Shown: one piece after another, positions 1 to 7,284 of the stretch
How the letters are laid out: each line of letters starts with the position of its first letter
Position numbering within the stretch: the first letter of the stretch is position 1
Source: Chlorobiota bacterium
GTDB lineage: Bacteria; Bacteroidota; Ignavibacteria; Kapaibacteriales; NICIL-2
Length of the DNA: 9,966 nucleotides
Assembly: GCA_003695605.1 (NCBI GenBank)
Contig: RFIK01000060.1
Location: 1 to 9,966 of the forward strand
Reading direction: 5' to 3'
Notes under the pieces: generated by a model
Database searches by the model: none
The model's input: the letters and a program-made list of their open reading frames with translations, nothing else
What the model was told of the DNA's origin: nothing
Translations under genes and position numbers: made by a program

Positions 1-17
1 GTGAAACATACTCGACG

Positions 18-809
18 CTAAAACGCTACCTGAACACCGAGTGTGATGACGTAGAGATCGGTCCGCGATGCGCCCGTAATCGTTTCGATGGAGCGCGAGC
101 CATCATCGGCAACCTTCCAGAACGTGTAGTCGGACCAATCGCCGTAGATGTACCGAAGACCGAGATTGACGTAGTAGGCTTGCCGCGAGACTGGAAGATT
201 GAACACGTCAGCGACTTTGACATTCAATCCTGCGCCGACGGAGTACTGGAAGGGCACGTGGGAACGGGAATCGTTCTGCTCACCACCGAGATTCGACTTG
301 AGCGAGTACGTCGAGCTAATCACCGTTAGCCCAGCTCCTGCCTCGACGTACGGCTGCACCCAGCCAATGTCCGGCGCTATTCGTGCAAGCACGGTGATTG
401 GAATGAATACGATGCTCGTATTTACCGTATCATACACCATTCGGGGGATCCCGCCGATGATTAGCTGCGTTTGGTAGGTACGGTCCTGGGAGCCATAGAA
501 GAGTACGCCGAGGTCTGCGCCGATCGCAATGGGAACGTCGGACAGCTTGTATCCACCGTTGACAACAAAGCCGAGACCCCAACTCGTATTGATGCTGTCG
601 AGGAACCGCTTGAAGTTGCCGCGTGGCTGGGAATATGCAAAGGAGAGACTCCCAAACCAGTTGAGTGGTTTCTGGCGCAAGCGTTCGATCTGCTGCTCTT
701 CGTCGAACGTATCTCGCCCGGCGCCAGCAACTGCAGGCTCGGGTTGCTGTCCATACGTTGTGCTGAGCGTGAGCATCGTTGCCAGGGCGACTGCGATGCG
801 GTGTCTCAT
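18..809 (-). CDS. Outer-membrane beta-barrel-type protein, 263 aa
   Basis: No named family recognised. The start at 809 gives a clear signal peptide: MRHR, a hydrophobic stretch at residues 5-19, and likely cleavage after G20 before QQPEP. Residues 21-50 are polar and probably disordered. From residue 51 the protein alternates short aromatic/hydrophobic strands with glycine-rich turns (for example near 52-60, 78-88, 94-106, 150-165, 188-199, 211-222 and 251-263) and ends in Phe, as outer-membrane barrels recognised by the BAM machinery usually do. The size would suit an eight-stranded OmpW/OmpX-like barrel. The reading frame stays open upstream to 1499, but that part is antisense to aat and lacks export features, so it is not included. 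The gene is divergent from aat with 69 bases between them. I see no good Shine-Dalgarno or promoter on this strand. The barrel class is inferred from pattern only. Confidence 0.8.
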   Translation of the reverse strand: MRHRIAVALATMLTLSTTYGQQPEPAVAGAGRDTFDEEQQIERLRQKPLNWFGSLSFAYSQPRGNFKRFLDSINTSWGLGFVVNGGYKLSDVPIAIGADLGVLFYGSQDRTYQTQLIIGGIPRMVYDTVNTSIVFIPITVLARIAPDIGWVQPYVEAGAGLTVISSTYSLKSNLGGEQNDSRSHVPFQYSVGAGLNVKVADVFNLPVSRQAYYVNLGLRYIYGDWSDYTFWKVADDGSRSIETITGASRTDLYVITLGVQVAF

Positions 810-878
810 GGTGCAGTTTGTTCGGTTAGTGAACACATTCCGAAATTTGCCTGTGACGATTGCCAGACGATACCAGCG
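810..878. promoter_or_regulatory. Divergent intergenic region with candidate aat promoter (plus strand)
   Basis: This 69-base gap separates the divergent barrel gene and aat. On the plus strand TTTG at 817-820 is followed after 21 bases by GAAATTTG at 842-849. That agrees with the Bacteroidota pattern TTG-N17-23-TAnnTTTG except for the first base of the -7 box. It would start transcription near 855, leaving a leader of about 24 bases. A perfect inverted repeat TGTTC-N7-GAACA (819-835) lies between the two boxes and could be an operator. No matching promoter for the minus-strand gene was found. Confidence 0.4.
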
Positions 879-1484
879 ATGAACGCTTTCTTCCACTTGA
901 TGCCGCAGCCGAGCAAACTGATCACCATCGAGCAGTTGCTCGAGGCATACCGCACAGGCTTTTTCCCGATGGCGGAGACCGAACACGTCGTGCTCTGGCA
1001 TTCGCCCGATCCGCGTGCGATCATACCGCTCGACCATGCACACATTGCTCGCTCGGTCCGCGTGCTCATGCGAAAAGGCGTCTTCGCTGTGCGTAGAAAC
1101 GCCGATTTCGAAAAGGTGATTCACTGCTGCGCAAGCCGTCCGTACACGTGGATTTCGCAAGACCTCAAGCGGCTCTACTGCCGTCTCCACGAGCTTGGGT
1201 ATGCACATTCCGTCGAAGCTTGGCAGGGCGAGACCCTCGTCGGAGGACTCTACGGCGTCGCTATTGGCGGTGCATTTTTTGGCGAGTCCATGTTTTCCCA
1301 TGTCAGCAATGCAGCGAAAGTGTGCTTTGCCCATTTGGTCGAGCATTTGCGCCAGCGAGGCTTTACGTTGCTCGATACGCAGTACGCGAACCCGTTCACT
1401 GTTTCCCTCGGCGCAGTAGAAATTCCACGCCGAACGTACCTTGCCAAACTTACGGAGGCAATCTCGCAGCAATGCGTCTTTTAG
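879..1484 (+). CDS. aat: Leucyl/phenylalanyl-tRNA--protein transferase
   Basis: Cytoplasmic enzyme that transfers Leu or Phe from aminoacyl-tRNA to N-terminal Arg or Lys of proteins, marking them for ClpS/ClpAP (N-degron) degradation. The 201-aa product carries the family landmarks in order: GFFPMAE (27-33), LWHSPDPRAIIP (39-50), TWI (90-92), RLHELGYAHSVEAW (102-115), LVGGLYGVAIGGAFFGESMFS (120-140) and SLGAVEIPRRTY (176-187). It lacks the longer N-terminus of the E. coli enzyme (about 234 aa) and is nearer the short forms of other phyla. ATG 879 is the first start available in this frame after the divergent gene; ATG 900 (residue 8) is possible. Neither has a strong Shine-Dalgarno. One oddity is NPF at 171-173, where many homologues have His as the last residue. 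It is first in a probable operon and its end overlaps the next gene by 13 bases. Confidence 0.95.
   Translation: MNAFFHLMPQPSKLITIEQLLEAYRTGFFPMAETEHVVLWHSPDPRAIIPLDHAHIARSVRVLMRKGVFAVRRNADFEKVIHCCASRPYTWISQDLKRLYCRLHELGYAHSVEAWQGETLVGGLYGVAIGGAFFGESMFSHVSNAAKVCFAHLVEHLRQRGFTLLDTQYANPFTVSLGAVEIPRRTYLAKLTEAISQQCVF
1454..1458 (+). promoter_or_regulatory. Shine-Dalgarno GGAGG for the PD40-OmpA lipoprotein
   Basis: GGAGG lies inside the end of aat, 13 bases before ATG 1472. The spacing is longer than usual, but no other start exists nearby in that frame, and the ATG opens directly into a lipoprotein signal peptide. The site therefore supports the chosen start and translational coupling to aat. 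Confidence 0.5.
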
Positions 1485-3139
1485 CATTCGTGCTCGCACT
1501 TGGACTAACCGCGATGGGATGTCGCGAGGTTCTCCTCCGGCACCATCCCCCTGTCCGGCTTACGGAATGTCCACCGCCTCCTGCACCGGAATGTCACCCC
1601 CGCTCATGGCACGGCGAACCACTCGATACGACAATCGTCCCTCCGCACAGCGACGAGCGGTTCTTCTGGCGTGTGCGCTCCGTTGGCGGCGCAAATACCG
1701 ATGCCGAAGAATATGCCGTGTGGTTCGACGATAGCCGCAGCGTACTCATCACGCGTGGAAGCCGGTCGGCACAATCGCTCCACTGGGCGCGCCGCATTGC
1801 AACCGATTCGCTCGAATGCTCCGTGGAAGCGTTACCGCTGGGCCACTACCGCAGCCTCGGCAGCATCACTCGCGCTGGGGGACTTGCTCTTGCCAGTGCC
1901 CTCGATACCAACCGCCGTGCGGAGATCGTCCGCATCAGCGGCAACCTCGCCGAGCAAGCCCGAATTCAACTCCACCCGCTGCTCCTCGATGAACACTCCT
2001 GGACATCCCAACCCACCCTTAGCACCGATGGACTGCTCTTGATCGTCGCCTCCGACCGACCTGGCGGATACGGCGGATTAGACCTGTGGTATTCCGTCCT
2101 GCGCAGCAACGGACAGTGGGATACGCTCCGCAACCTCGGTCCGGCGGTCAACACCCCGTGTGACGAACTCTCGCCCTTCCTCACACGCGACGGCACACTC
2201 CTTTTCTCGTCGAGCGGACACGAGACCCTCGGCGGCTATGACCTTTTCGCTGCACGCCTTGTGCGACGCGGAGAGAGCGTCACAGCCGATACACTCGAAC
2301 ATCTCCACCCACCAATCAACACAGCAGCCGATGAAATCTTTCCCTCGACGCCAGGCGATTGGAAATCCCTCCTCTACTGGAGCTCGAATCGTCGCGAGCA
2401 GAATTTCGACCTCTACGTCGCAGAAAAACTCGAGCGACCGAAAGCACCGCCGCCTGCGATAACCGAAGTCGAGCCTCAAATGCCGACAGCACGTCTGCGC
2501 GGCCGCGTCCGCACTGCTGACCGACTGCCCGCCATCGGCGCCGATGTGAGCGTCCGCGACCTCGAACGCCGCCGAACTGTTGCGCAGACTCAGAGCGACT
2601 CAAGCGGCGCATTCGAGCTAACCGTCCCGACTGAACGGGAACTCGAACTGGTCGCAGAAAGCGGCAGCGGCTTCTACGACGCACGTCGCATCCGCCTTCG
2701 GCGCAGCGATACTCTTGTAACATTGCCCGATGAACTGACGATTCCGCTGGTGCTCACGCTCCGCATCAACTTCCCCCACGACCAAGCACGCGTGCCCTAC
2801 GACTTCGTCCTCGACTCGAATGGAATGCAAACCACCCGTCGGTGGACCGAAGAACTCGACCGCCTCGCAGCGAACATCCTCCGCTATCGCGACCGCCTCC
2901 AGCGCATCGTACTCGTCGGACACACCGACCCCAACGGCAGCGACCACTACAACCTCCAGCTTGGGCAGCGCCGCGTCGAGTTCGTCATCGAGGAACTCAC
3001 CAAACGTGGTGTACCGAGAGAGTTGCTCGAAGGCATCTCCGCTGGCGAGCGTCAGCTCCTACCCCGCCGTCCTGGCGAGCCGACCGACCAATACTACCGG
3101 CGTAATCGGCGTGTGGAACTCTCGAAAGTCCTCCACTGA
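1472..3139 (+). CDS. PorE-like lipoprotein: PD40 propeller, CRD and OmpA C-terminal domain
   Basis: Predicted envelope lipoprotein of 555 aa that would bind peptidoglycan. A short lipoprotein signal peptide ends at AMG-C17 (a slightly atypical lipobox), followed by a Pro-rich linker to about 50. Propeller blades are visible at about 79-109, 126-157, 176-210, 230-263 and 286-320. The last three carry PD40 signatures: LSTDG...ASDRPGGYGGLDLW, LTRDGTLLFSSSG...GGYDLF and SSNRREQNFDLYV. Residues 341-410 resemble a carboxypeptidase-regulatory-like fold. Residues 428-552 are an OmpA_C domain, with VGHTDPNGSDHYN (482-494) and GQRRVEFV (498-505) supplying the Asp and Arg that normally hold diaminopimelate. 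Propeller, CRD and OmpA_C in this order match the type IX secretion protein PorE except for PorE's N-terminal TPR, which is absent. It overlaps aat by 13 bases and is followed after one base by a probable barrel gene. Architecture is well supported; a secretion role is inference. Confidence 0.88.
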   Translation: MRLLAFVLALGLTAMGCREVLLRHHPPVRLTECPPPPAPECHPRSWHGEPLDTTIVPPHSDERFFWRVRSVGGANTDAEEYAVWFDDSRSVLITRGSRSAQSLHWARRIATDSLECSVEALPLGHYRSLGSITRAGGLALASALDTNRRAEIVRISGNLAEQARIQLHPLLLDEHSWTSQPTLSTDGLLLIVASDRPGGYGGLDLWYSVLRSNGQWDTLRNLGPAVNTPCDELSPFLTRDGTLLFSSSGHETLGGYDLFAARLVRRGESVTADTLEHLHPPINTAADEIFPSTPGDWKSLLYWSSNRREQNFDLYVAEKLERPKAPPPAITEVEPQMPTARLRGRVRTADRLPAIGADVSVRDLERRRTVAQTQSDSSGAFELTVPTERELELVAESGSGFYDARRIRLRRSDTLVTLPDELTIPLVLTLRINFPHDQARVPYDFVLDSNGMQTTRRWTEELDRLAANILRYRDRLQRIVLVGHTDPNGSDHYNLQLGQRRVEFVIEELTKRGVPRELLEGISAGERQLLPRRPGEPTDQYYRRNRRVELSKVLH

Positions 3140-3140
3140 G

Positions 3141-4097
3141 ATGCCAGTTATGAGAGCAATCGCCGTCCTTGCCATTACGCTTTCGGCAAGCGTTTCGTGC
3201 GCTACAGCTGCCGAGGATAGCCTCGGCTGGAATGACTTTTTCCAGTACATTTCGACAGGCTGGTTTCCACGTCCCTACGCTGCTATCGGGTATTTCGTTG
3301 GCTCGACGCTCAACTTCTACCAGCACTCGAGCGCCACGAGCATCACAACATCCGGCACCCGTCCGATTGCCGGCCGCTGGAGCGCAAATAACCCCTTCCG
3401 CAGCCGCGAAGACGACATCAAAAAACCGTGGTCACTCGACGATGCCGATGATGATTTCCCCAGTCTCGGCTATAGTGCGCCAATCAATCTTCGGCTCGAG
3501 TGGATGCTTCCACCTTTGCATTGCATCGCACGGCTCGATGTAGCCTATGAGCTCTCGCGGGAGCGGCTCTACAGCCTCGACACCTCGCGCAAGTACCTGG
3601 CGCTGAGCGGACAGCCAACGCCCTTCCGCGAAGTGAGCGTGCTGTTCAACAACGAGCACTTCCTCGGCGCGCGGCTCGGCGTTGCCGTGCCGATCTACGG
3701 CGCGTTCGTCATGTCAGAACCGCTGCGACTCGATACGGTCCGAGGCGTCAATGTGATTGACCGGATCAGCTCATTTTACTACGCCGCTGCCAGCATTCAC
3801 GCTGCAGCGCTCGTGCTGAGCGAAGCCACGCAGTACGTTCAGATTGCCGATGCAAAAGATGCGATCCGCTATGGGAACGGCCAGGATACCGTCACCCTGA
3901 TGAATAAAGCCCGGCTTTCGACGGCAACCCCACTGCGCTGGCACGCAGAGATTGCCGCAGGTTGGCAAGCATCGTTCGGCAGCTTTGCGTTCAGTGTCGA
4001 GGCGTATGCAGAACTGCCGTTGACCAGCGTCCTACGCGATGCACGGTGGATGCTCTACCGCTACGGAATTCGCACGATGATCGGCAGGCAACAGTGA
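3141..4097 (+). CDS. Exported probable outer-membrane protein, 318 aa
   Basis: Family not recognised. A signal peptide covers about residues 4-23 (MRAIAVLAITLSASVS, then CATAA) with likely cleavage before EDS at about 25. Start at 3141 (MPVMRA) is one base after the previous stop; ATG 3150 (MRA) is equally plausible and leaves the export signal intact. The mature part has a polar Asp-rich stretch at 87-106 and then repeated amphipathic, aromatic-rich segments (about 114-124, 129-138, 163-169, 174-189, 211-225, 265-275 and 281-290), which suggest a beta-barrel. It ends in RQQ rather than an aromatic residue, unlike the other two barrel-type proteins here. C20 is not in a good lipobox. Its tight coupling to the PD40-OmpA lipoprotein suggests that the two act together in the envelope, as PorP-like barrels do with PorE-like lipoproteins, but I see no PorP/SprF signature. 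Confidence 0.75.
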   Translation: MPVMRAIAVLAITLSASVSCATAAEDSLGWNDFFQYISTGWFPRPYAAIGYFVGSTLNFYQHSSATSITTSGTRPIAGRWSANNPFRSREDDIKKPWSLDDADDDFPSLGYSAPINLRLEWMLPPLHCIARLDVAYELSRERLYSLDTSRKYLALSGQPTPFREVSVLFNNEHFLGARLGVAVPIYGAFVMSEPLRLDTVRGVNVIDRISSFYYAAASIHAAALVLSEATQYVQIADAKDAIRYGNGQDTVTLMNKARLSTATPLRWHAEIAAGWQASFGSFAFSVEAYAELPLTSVLRDARWMLYRYGIRTMIGRQQ

Positions 4098-4133
4098 TAT
4101 TTGCCACTGGTTCACTGACCGAAGGGAACTCTG

Positions 4134-5081
4134 ATGAACGCACCCTACAGCGACCGTGGCATTAGCGCGGTCATCCCGATGCTCGACGAAGAAGCCTCGC
4201 TCGGCGAACTCATCGAGCGACTCGAGACGGTGCTGGCAGCGCTTGCCGGCGACCGCTACGAAATCATTTTCGTTGACGATGGCTCGCGTGATGGCTCGTT
4301 TGCAATCGTCCGCCACGCACACCAGCGGAACCGGCGCATCCGAGGCATTCGCTTCCGCCGCAACTACGGCAAATCCGCAGCACTCGCGGTGGGGTTCGAG
4401 CACGCACGCTATGAACTCGTCGTCACGCTCGACGCAGACTTGCAGGACGACCCCGCTGAAATCCCGCGACTTCTTGCCGTGCTCGACGACGGCTACGACT
4501 TGGTCTCGGGCTGGAAGCAAGTCCGGCACGATCCGCTTGAGAAAACGCTCCCATCGAAACTGTTCAACGCTGTCGTCTCCGCAGTCAGCGGGCTTCGGCT
4601 CCACGACTTCAACTGTGGACTGAAGGCGTATCGCGCTGAGGTCATCCGTACGCTGACGCTCTACGGCGAAATGCACCGCTACATCCCTGCCCTGGCGCAT
4701 TGGGAAGGATTCCGCGTCACGGAAATTCCCGTCCAGCATCACCGGCGCAAGTACGGACGTTCGAAATTCGGTGCCAGCCGATACATCAAGGGTTTCCTCG
4801 ACCTGCTGACGGTGATTTTGACCACGCGCTACCTAAAGCGCCCGCTGCACCTGTTTGGTTCGATCGGTACGCTACTGATGGTCGTAGGCTTTGCAATCGC
4901 GCTTGGACTGACGATCGAATGGATGCTCGGTGGAACATACCTGACGAACCGCCCACTCCTGCTAATGGCAGTTGCGTTCATGATCGTCGGTATGCAGCTT
5001 ATTTCGATTGGGTTGGTCGGCGAGCTGATCGTCCGCCAATCGCAGAGCACACGGGAGTATCACATCCGCGAGCAAGTGTAG
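4134..5081 (+). CDS. GtrB/DPM1-like polyprenyl-phosphate glycosyltransferase (GT2), two C-terminal TM segments
   Basis: Membrane enzyme expected to move a sugar from a nucleotide-sugar to a polyprenyl (undecaprenyl) phosphate, giving a lipid-linked sugar for envelope glycans. The 315-aa protein has a GT-A fold: an opening strand ISAVIPMLDEEASL (10-23), VDDGSRDGS (47-55) for the nucleotide, RRNYGKSAAL (75-84), and the metal-binding DADLQDDPAEIPR (100-112). HDFNCGLKAYR (157-167) and KYGRSKFG (206-213) are typical of the DPM1/GtrB/ArnC type. Two membrane helices follow at about 238-262 and 274-300, as in GtrB-like members. The start is supported by GAAGGGA at 4121-4127, six bases before ATG. It lies 36 bases after the barrel gene and closes the operon. 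The sugar cannot be read from the sequence, and no flippase or acceptor-side transferase is nearby. Confidence 0.9.
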   Translation: MNAPYSDRGISAVIPMLDEEASLGELIERLETVLAALAGDRYEIIFVDDGSRDGSFAIVRHAHQRNRRIRGIRFRRNYGKSAALAVGFEHARYELVVTLDADLQDDPAEIPRLLAVLDDGYDLVSGWKQVRHDPLEKTLPSKLFNAVVSAVSGLRLHDFNCGLKAYRAEVIRTLTLYGEMHRYIPALAHWEGFRVTEIPVQHHRRKYGRSKFGASRYIKGFLDLLTVILTTRYLKRPLHLFGSIGTLLMVVGFAIALGLTIEWMLGGTYLTNRPLLLMAVAFMIVGMQLISIGLVGELIVRQSQSTREYHIREQV

Positions 5082-5092
5082 CGGCGGCAGGC

Positions 5093-5122
5093 TTGTTTCT
5101 GCGAAAGTGGCTCGTATATTCG
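5093..5122 (+). promoter_or_regulatory. Candidate promoter of the barrel-kmo-nadC operon
   Basis: TTG (5093-5095), 19 bases, then TATATTCG (5115-5122) differs from the Bacteroidota consensus TTG-N17-23-TAnnTTTG at one base. The same bases also read as a sigma70-like TTGTTT-N16-TATATT. The expected start is near 5127, giving a leader of about 27 bases before ATG 5154. The 72-base gap after the glycosyltransferase is the largest within the plus-strand block 879-8131, consistent with a new transcription unit. Confidence 0.45.
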
Positions 5123-5153
5123 CTCGCACTTGTTGAATCCACGCGGCATCGTC

Positions 5154-5918
5154 ATGTCTTCAGCGCGTATCGTCCTGCTGGTAGCCTCGATTGCGATCAC
5201 CACAAGTTCTGCCCAGATCTACCGCACCACTGCAGCAGCAGGCTACACGGCAACGTTCTTGCTTGGCAGCTCCGCGACGAACCTCATCTTCACCCCTGCG
5301 AACAACGATTCTGGAAGTCTCTACGTGACCGGTTCCCGCTTTGTTGGCGCGCAATCGGGGCTGACAGTTCGCTTCCTCCACGCACTCGACGAGCGCGCAC
5401 GGTGGTTTGTGCCAGTGAGCATCGAAGCGATCTTCTTTCGTGGCAAGCAGCGGCAGGAAAACTTGCACTACATCGGTCGCGCTGAAGTCGCAGCCGATAT
5501 GTTCTCTCTCTCTGCAGGATTGCAGTACCGTTACGCTGATTTGCCGCTCGCGCAGGCATTCCTCTACGCCAGCATCGAACCACGCCTTTCGCTGGTCGAA
5601 GGGCCGCACTTCCTCTACCTGGTCAGCGACAAAGCAACCGGACAGGTAATCCCCGACTATTCGATTGACACAACGCTCAAGCCGACGGTCTTCCGCGGTG
5701 GAGGGGCGCTTCGGCTCGGCGCTCAAGGAGTCCTCGAAGAAAAAGTTCTCATCAACCTCAGCCTTGCCTGGGGGGCGTTCAACCTCATCGGACGTGACAT
5801 GCGGACGACCGACCGCAACCGTCGCGCAGGACTGCTGACGCCGACGACGATTTTCCAAACCAGTGAGCCGATCGAGCAGTTTCTCCAGGTGTCACTCTGG
5901 GTGCAATATCCGTTCTGA
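5154..5918 (+). CDS. Outer-membrane beta-barrel-type protein, 254 aa
   Basis: No named family recognised. Start at ATG 5154 gives a clean signal peptide (MSSARIVLLVASIAITTSSA, likely cleaved before Q21). A TTG start eight codons upstream at 5130 would put charged and Pro residues before it and would fall close to the predicted transcription start, so it was not used. The mature protein alternates short strands and turns: about 27-38, 66-75, 84-95, 104-110, 116-128, 134-146, 179-191, 198-209 and 243-254. It ends in WVQYPF with a C-terminal Phe, the usual barrel-assembly signal. No enzymatic motif is visible. The gene is seven bases upstream of kmo and probably co-transcribed with it. That is unusual company for an NAD biosynthesis operon, and whether it is functional or only organisational is unknown. 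Barrel class is inferred from pattern. Confidence 0.78.
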   Translation: MSSARIVLLVASIAITTSSAQIYRTTAAAGYTATFLLGSSATNLIFTPANNDSGSLYVTGSRFVGAQSGLTVRFLHALDERARWFVPVSIEAIFFRGKQRQENLHYIGRAEVAADMFSLSAGLQYRYADLPLAQAFLYASIEPRLSLVEGPHFLYLVSDKATGQVIPDYSIDTTLKPTVFRGGGALRLGAQGVLEEKVLINLSLAWGAFNLIGRDMRTTDRNRRAGLLTPTTIFQTSEPIEQFLQVSLWVQYPF

Positions 5919-5925
5919 CTGTGCC

Positions 5926-7284
5926 ATGGAAATTGTCATCGTCGGTGGAGGATTGGTCGGCGCATTACTCGCTACGCTGCTCGGGCGGCGCGGCTACCAC
6001 GTTCGTGTATTCGAACGCCGCCCGGATATGCGGGTGGCTGGATACACCGGCGGTCGCTCGATCAATCTGGCACTGAGCGACCGCGGCATCCGCGCGCTCG
6101 AGCGTGCTGGCCTTGCTGAGAGCGTCCTTGCGCTGACAATCCCGATGCACGGACGCATGATTCACCACGAGGACGGTTCGCTCGACTTTCAGCCGTACGG
6201 TGTTGCAGGGCAAGCGATCCGATCGCTGTCACGAGCACGCCTCAACGAGCTGTTACTCGACGCCGCAAGCTCGTTCGATACCGTGACGTTGGAATTCGAA
6301 TGGCGCTGCGTCGGCGTCGAACCAGAGCGACCGCAAGCAACGTTTGTGCATACGCGCACCGGGGAGGAACGGCGCATTACGTGCGACGTACTCATCGGTG
6401 CCGATGGTGCCTTCTCCGCAGTGCGCGATGCTCTCCACTACCGTGACCGCTACAACTACTGCCAGGAGTATCTCGACTACGGCTACAAAGAACTCACCAT
6501 CCCAGCGCGCGATGGTGGCGGATTTCGCATCGAGCCGAACGCACTCCACATCTGGCCGCGGCACAACTTCATGATGATTGCACTGCCAAACACGGAAGGT
6601 ACGTTCACGTGCACGCTCTTTCTGCCGTACGAAGGGCAACTGTCGTTTGCGCAGCTCCACTCGCCGGAGCAGGTCGGCGCGTTCTTTTTCCAGCACTTCC
6701 CCGACGCAGTCGAACATATGCCGACACTGCTGAACGATTTCGAACGCAACCCGCTTTCGTCGCTAGTGACGATTCGGTGCTATCCGTGGGTTGTGGGACG
6801 AACGGTGCTCATTGGTGATGCAGCGCATGCGATCGTGCCGTTCTACGGACAAGGCATGAACGCTGGCTTCGAGGATTGCCGCATTCTCGACGAGCTGCTC
6901 GATCGCTTCTCGGATGATTGGGATGCAGCGCTTGCCGAATACCAACGCATGCGCAAACCTGCTGGCGATGCTGTCGCGCAGCTTGCGCTCGATAACTTCG
7001 TCGAAATGCGCGATAAAGTTGCCGATCTACGCTTTATCCTGCGCAAGAAGATCGAAGTCCTCCTGTTCGAGCACTTCCCGGAACTGTATACGCCGCTCTA
7101 CACGCTGGTGACGTTCACGCCGGAGGTTTCCTACGACGAGGCATACCGCCGCGGCCAGGCGAACGAACATGTCATCAGCCAAATTATGGCGTTGCCGGAT
7201 ATTGACCAGCGCTGGGATGATCCAGCAATGCTCGACACGTACCGTCAGATTCTCGAGCGATATGGTGCGGCAAGTTCAGCATAA
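5926..7284 (+). CDS. kmo: Kynurenine 3-monooxygenase
   Basis: FAD- and NADPH-dependent aromatic hydroxylase converting L-kynurenine to 3-hydroxykynurenine in tryptophan breakdown toward quinolinate. The 452-aa product, a usual length, begins with the FAD dinucleotide fold: IVIVGGGLVGALLATLL (3-19), with acidic E30 ending the second strand in VRVFERRPD. GRSINLALSDRG (43-54) is characteristic of KMO. The DG motif is LIGADGAFSAVR (156-167), and the GD motif is VLIGDAAHAIVPFYGQGMN (294-312) followed by AGFEDC (313-318), again KMO-specific compared with other flavin hydroxylases. The C-terminal helical region (about 370-450) is retained; in some KMOs it anchors to membranes, though no strong transmembrane segment is seen here. 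ATG 5926 sits directly before the first Rossmann strand, seven bases after the barrel gene. The end overlaps nadC by 23 bases. Partners such as tryptophan dioxygenase, kynureninase and 3-hydroxyanthranilate dioxygenase are not in the window. Confidence 0.93.
   Translation: MEIVIVGGGLVGALLATLLGRRGYHVRVFERRPDMRVAGYTGGRSINLALSDRGIRALERAGLAESVLALTIPMHGRMIHHEDGSLDFQPYGVAGQAIRSLSRARLNELLLDAASSFDTVTLEFEWRCVGVEPERPQATFVHTRTGEERRITCDVLIGADGAFSAVRDALHYRDRYNYCQEYLDYGYKELTIPARDGGGFRIEPNALHIWPRHNFMMIALPNTEGTFTCTLFLPYEGQLSFAQLHSPEQVGAFFFQHFPDAVEHMPTLLNDFERNPLSSLVTIRCYPWVVGRTVLIGDAAHAIVPFYGQGMNAGFEDCRILDELLDRFSDDWDAALAEYQRMRKPAGDAVAQLALDNFVEMRDKVADLRFILRKKIEVLLFEHFPELYTPLYTLVTFTPEVSYDEAYRRGQANEHVISQIMALPDIDQRWDDPAMLDTYRQILERYGAASSA

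Noticed and set aside
810..1499. Upstream extension of the minus-strand barrel reading frame to 1499 (493 codons in total)
   Set aside because: It is antisense to the clear aat gene, and its translation has no export signal or known motif. The Met at 809 begins a proper signal peptide.
2820..3140. N-terminal extension of the 318-aa exported protein back to 2820
   Set aside because: The extension overlaps the OmpA domain of the preceding gene and would bury the signal peptide; starts at 3141 or 3150 fit the junction and export.
3141..3224. Reading C20 of the 318-aa protein as a lipoprotein cysteine
   Set aside because: The preceding residues SVS do not form a good lipobox, and CATAA-ED gives a reasonable signal peptidase I site.
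4096..4103. GATATTTG as a -7 box for the glycosyltransferase
   Set aside because: No TTG occurs 17-23 bases upstream, and the 36-base gap is easily explained by read-through from the operon.
4032..4742. Minus-strand open frame of 236 codons
   Set aside because: Lies across the glycosyltransferase on the opposite strand; a shadow of a well-supported gene in high-GC sequence.
5087..5102. GCAG/CTGC stem after the glycosyltransferase as a terminator
   Set aside because: Only four base pairs, an eight-base loop and no following T run; it also overlaps the candidate promoter.
4700..5485. Plus-strand open frame of 261 codons
   Set aside because: Runs out of frame through the end of the glycosyltransferase and the start of the barrel gene; the translation is rich in Arg, His, Pro and Trp with no domain.
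5160..5858. Minus-strand open frame of 232 codons
   Set aside because: Antisense to the barrel gene, whose signal peptide and Phe-ending C-terminus are convincing; no motif in the antisense product.
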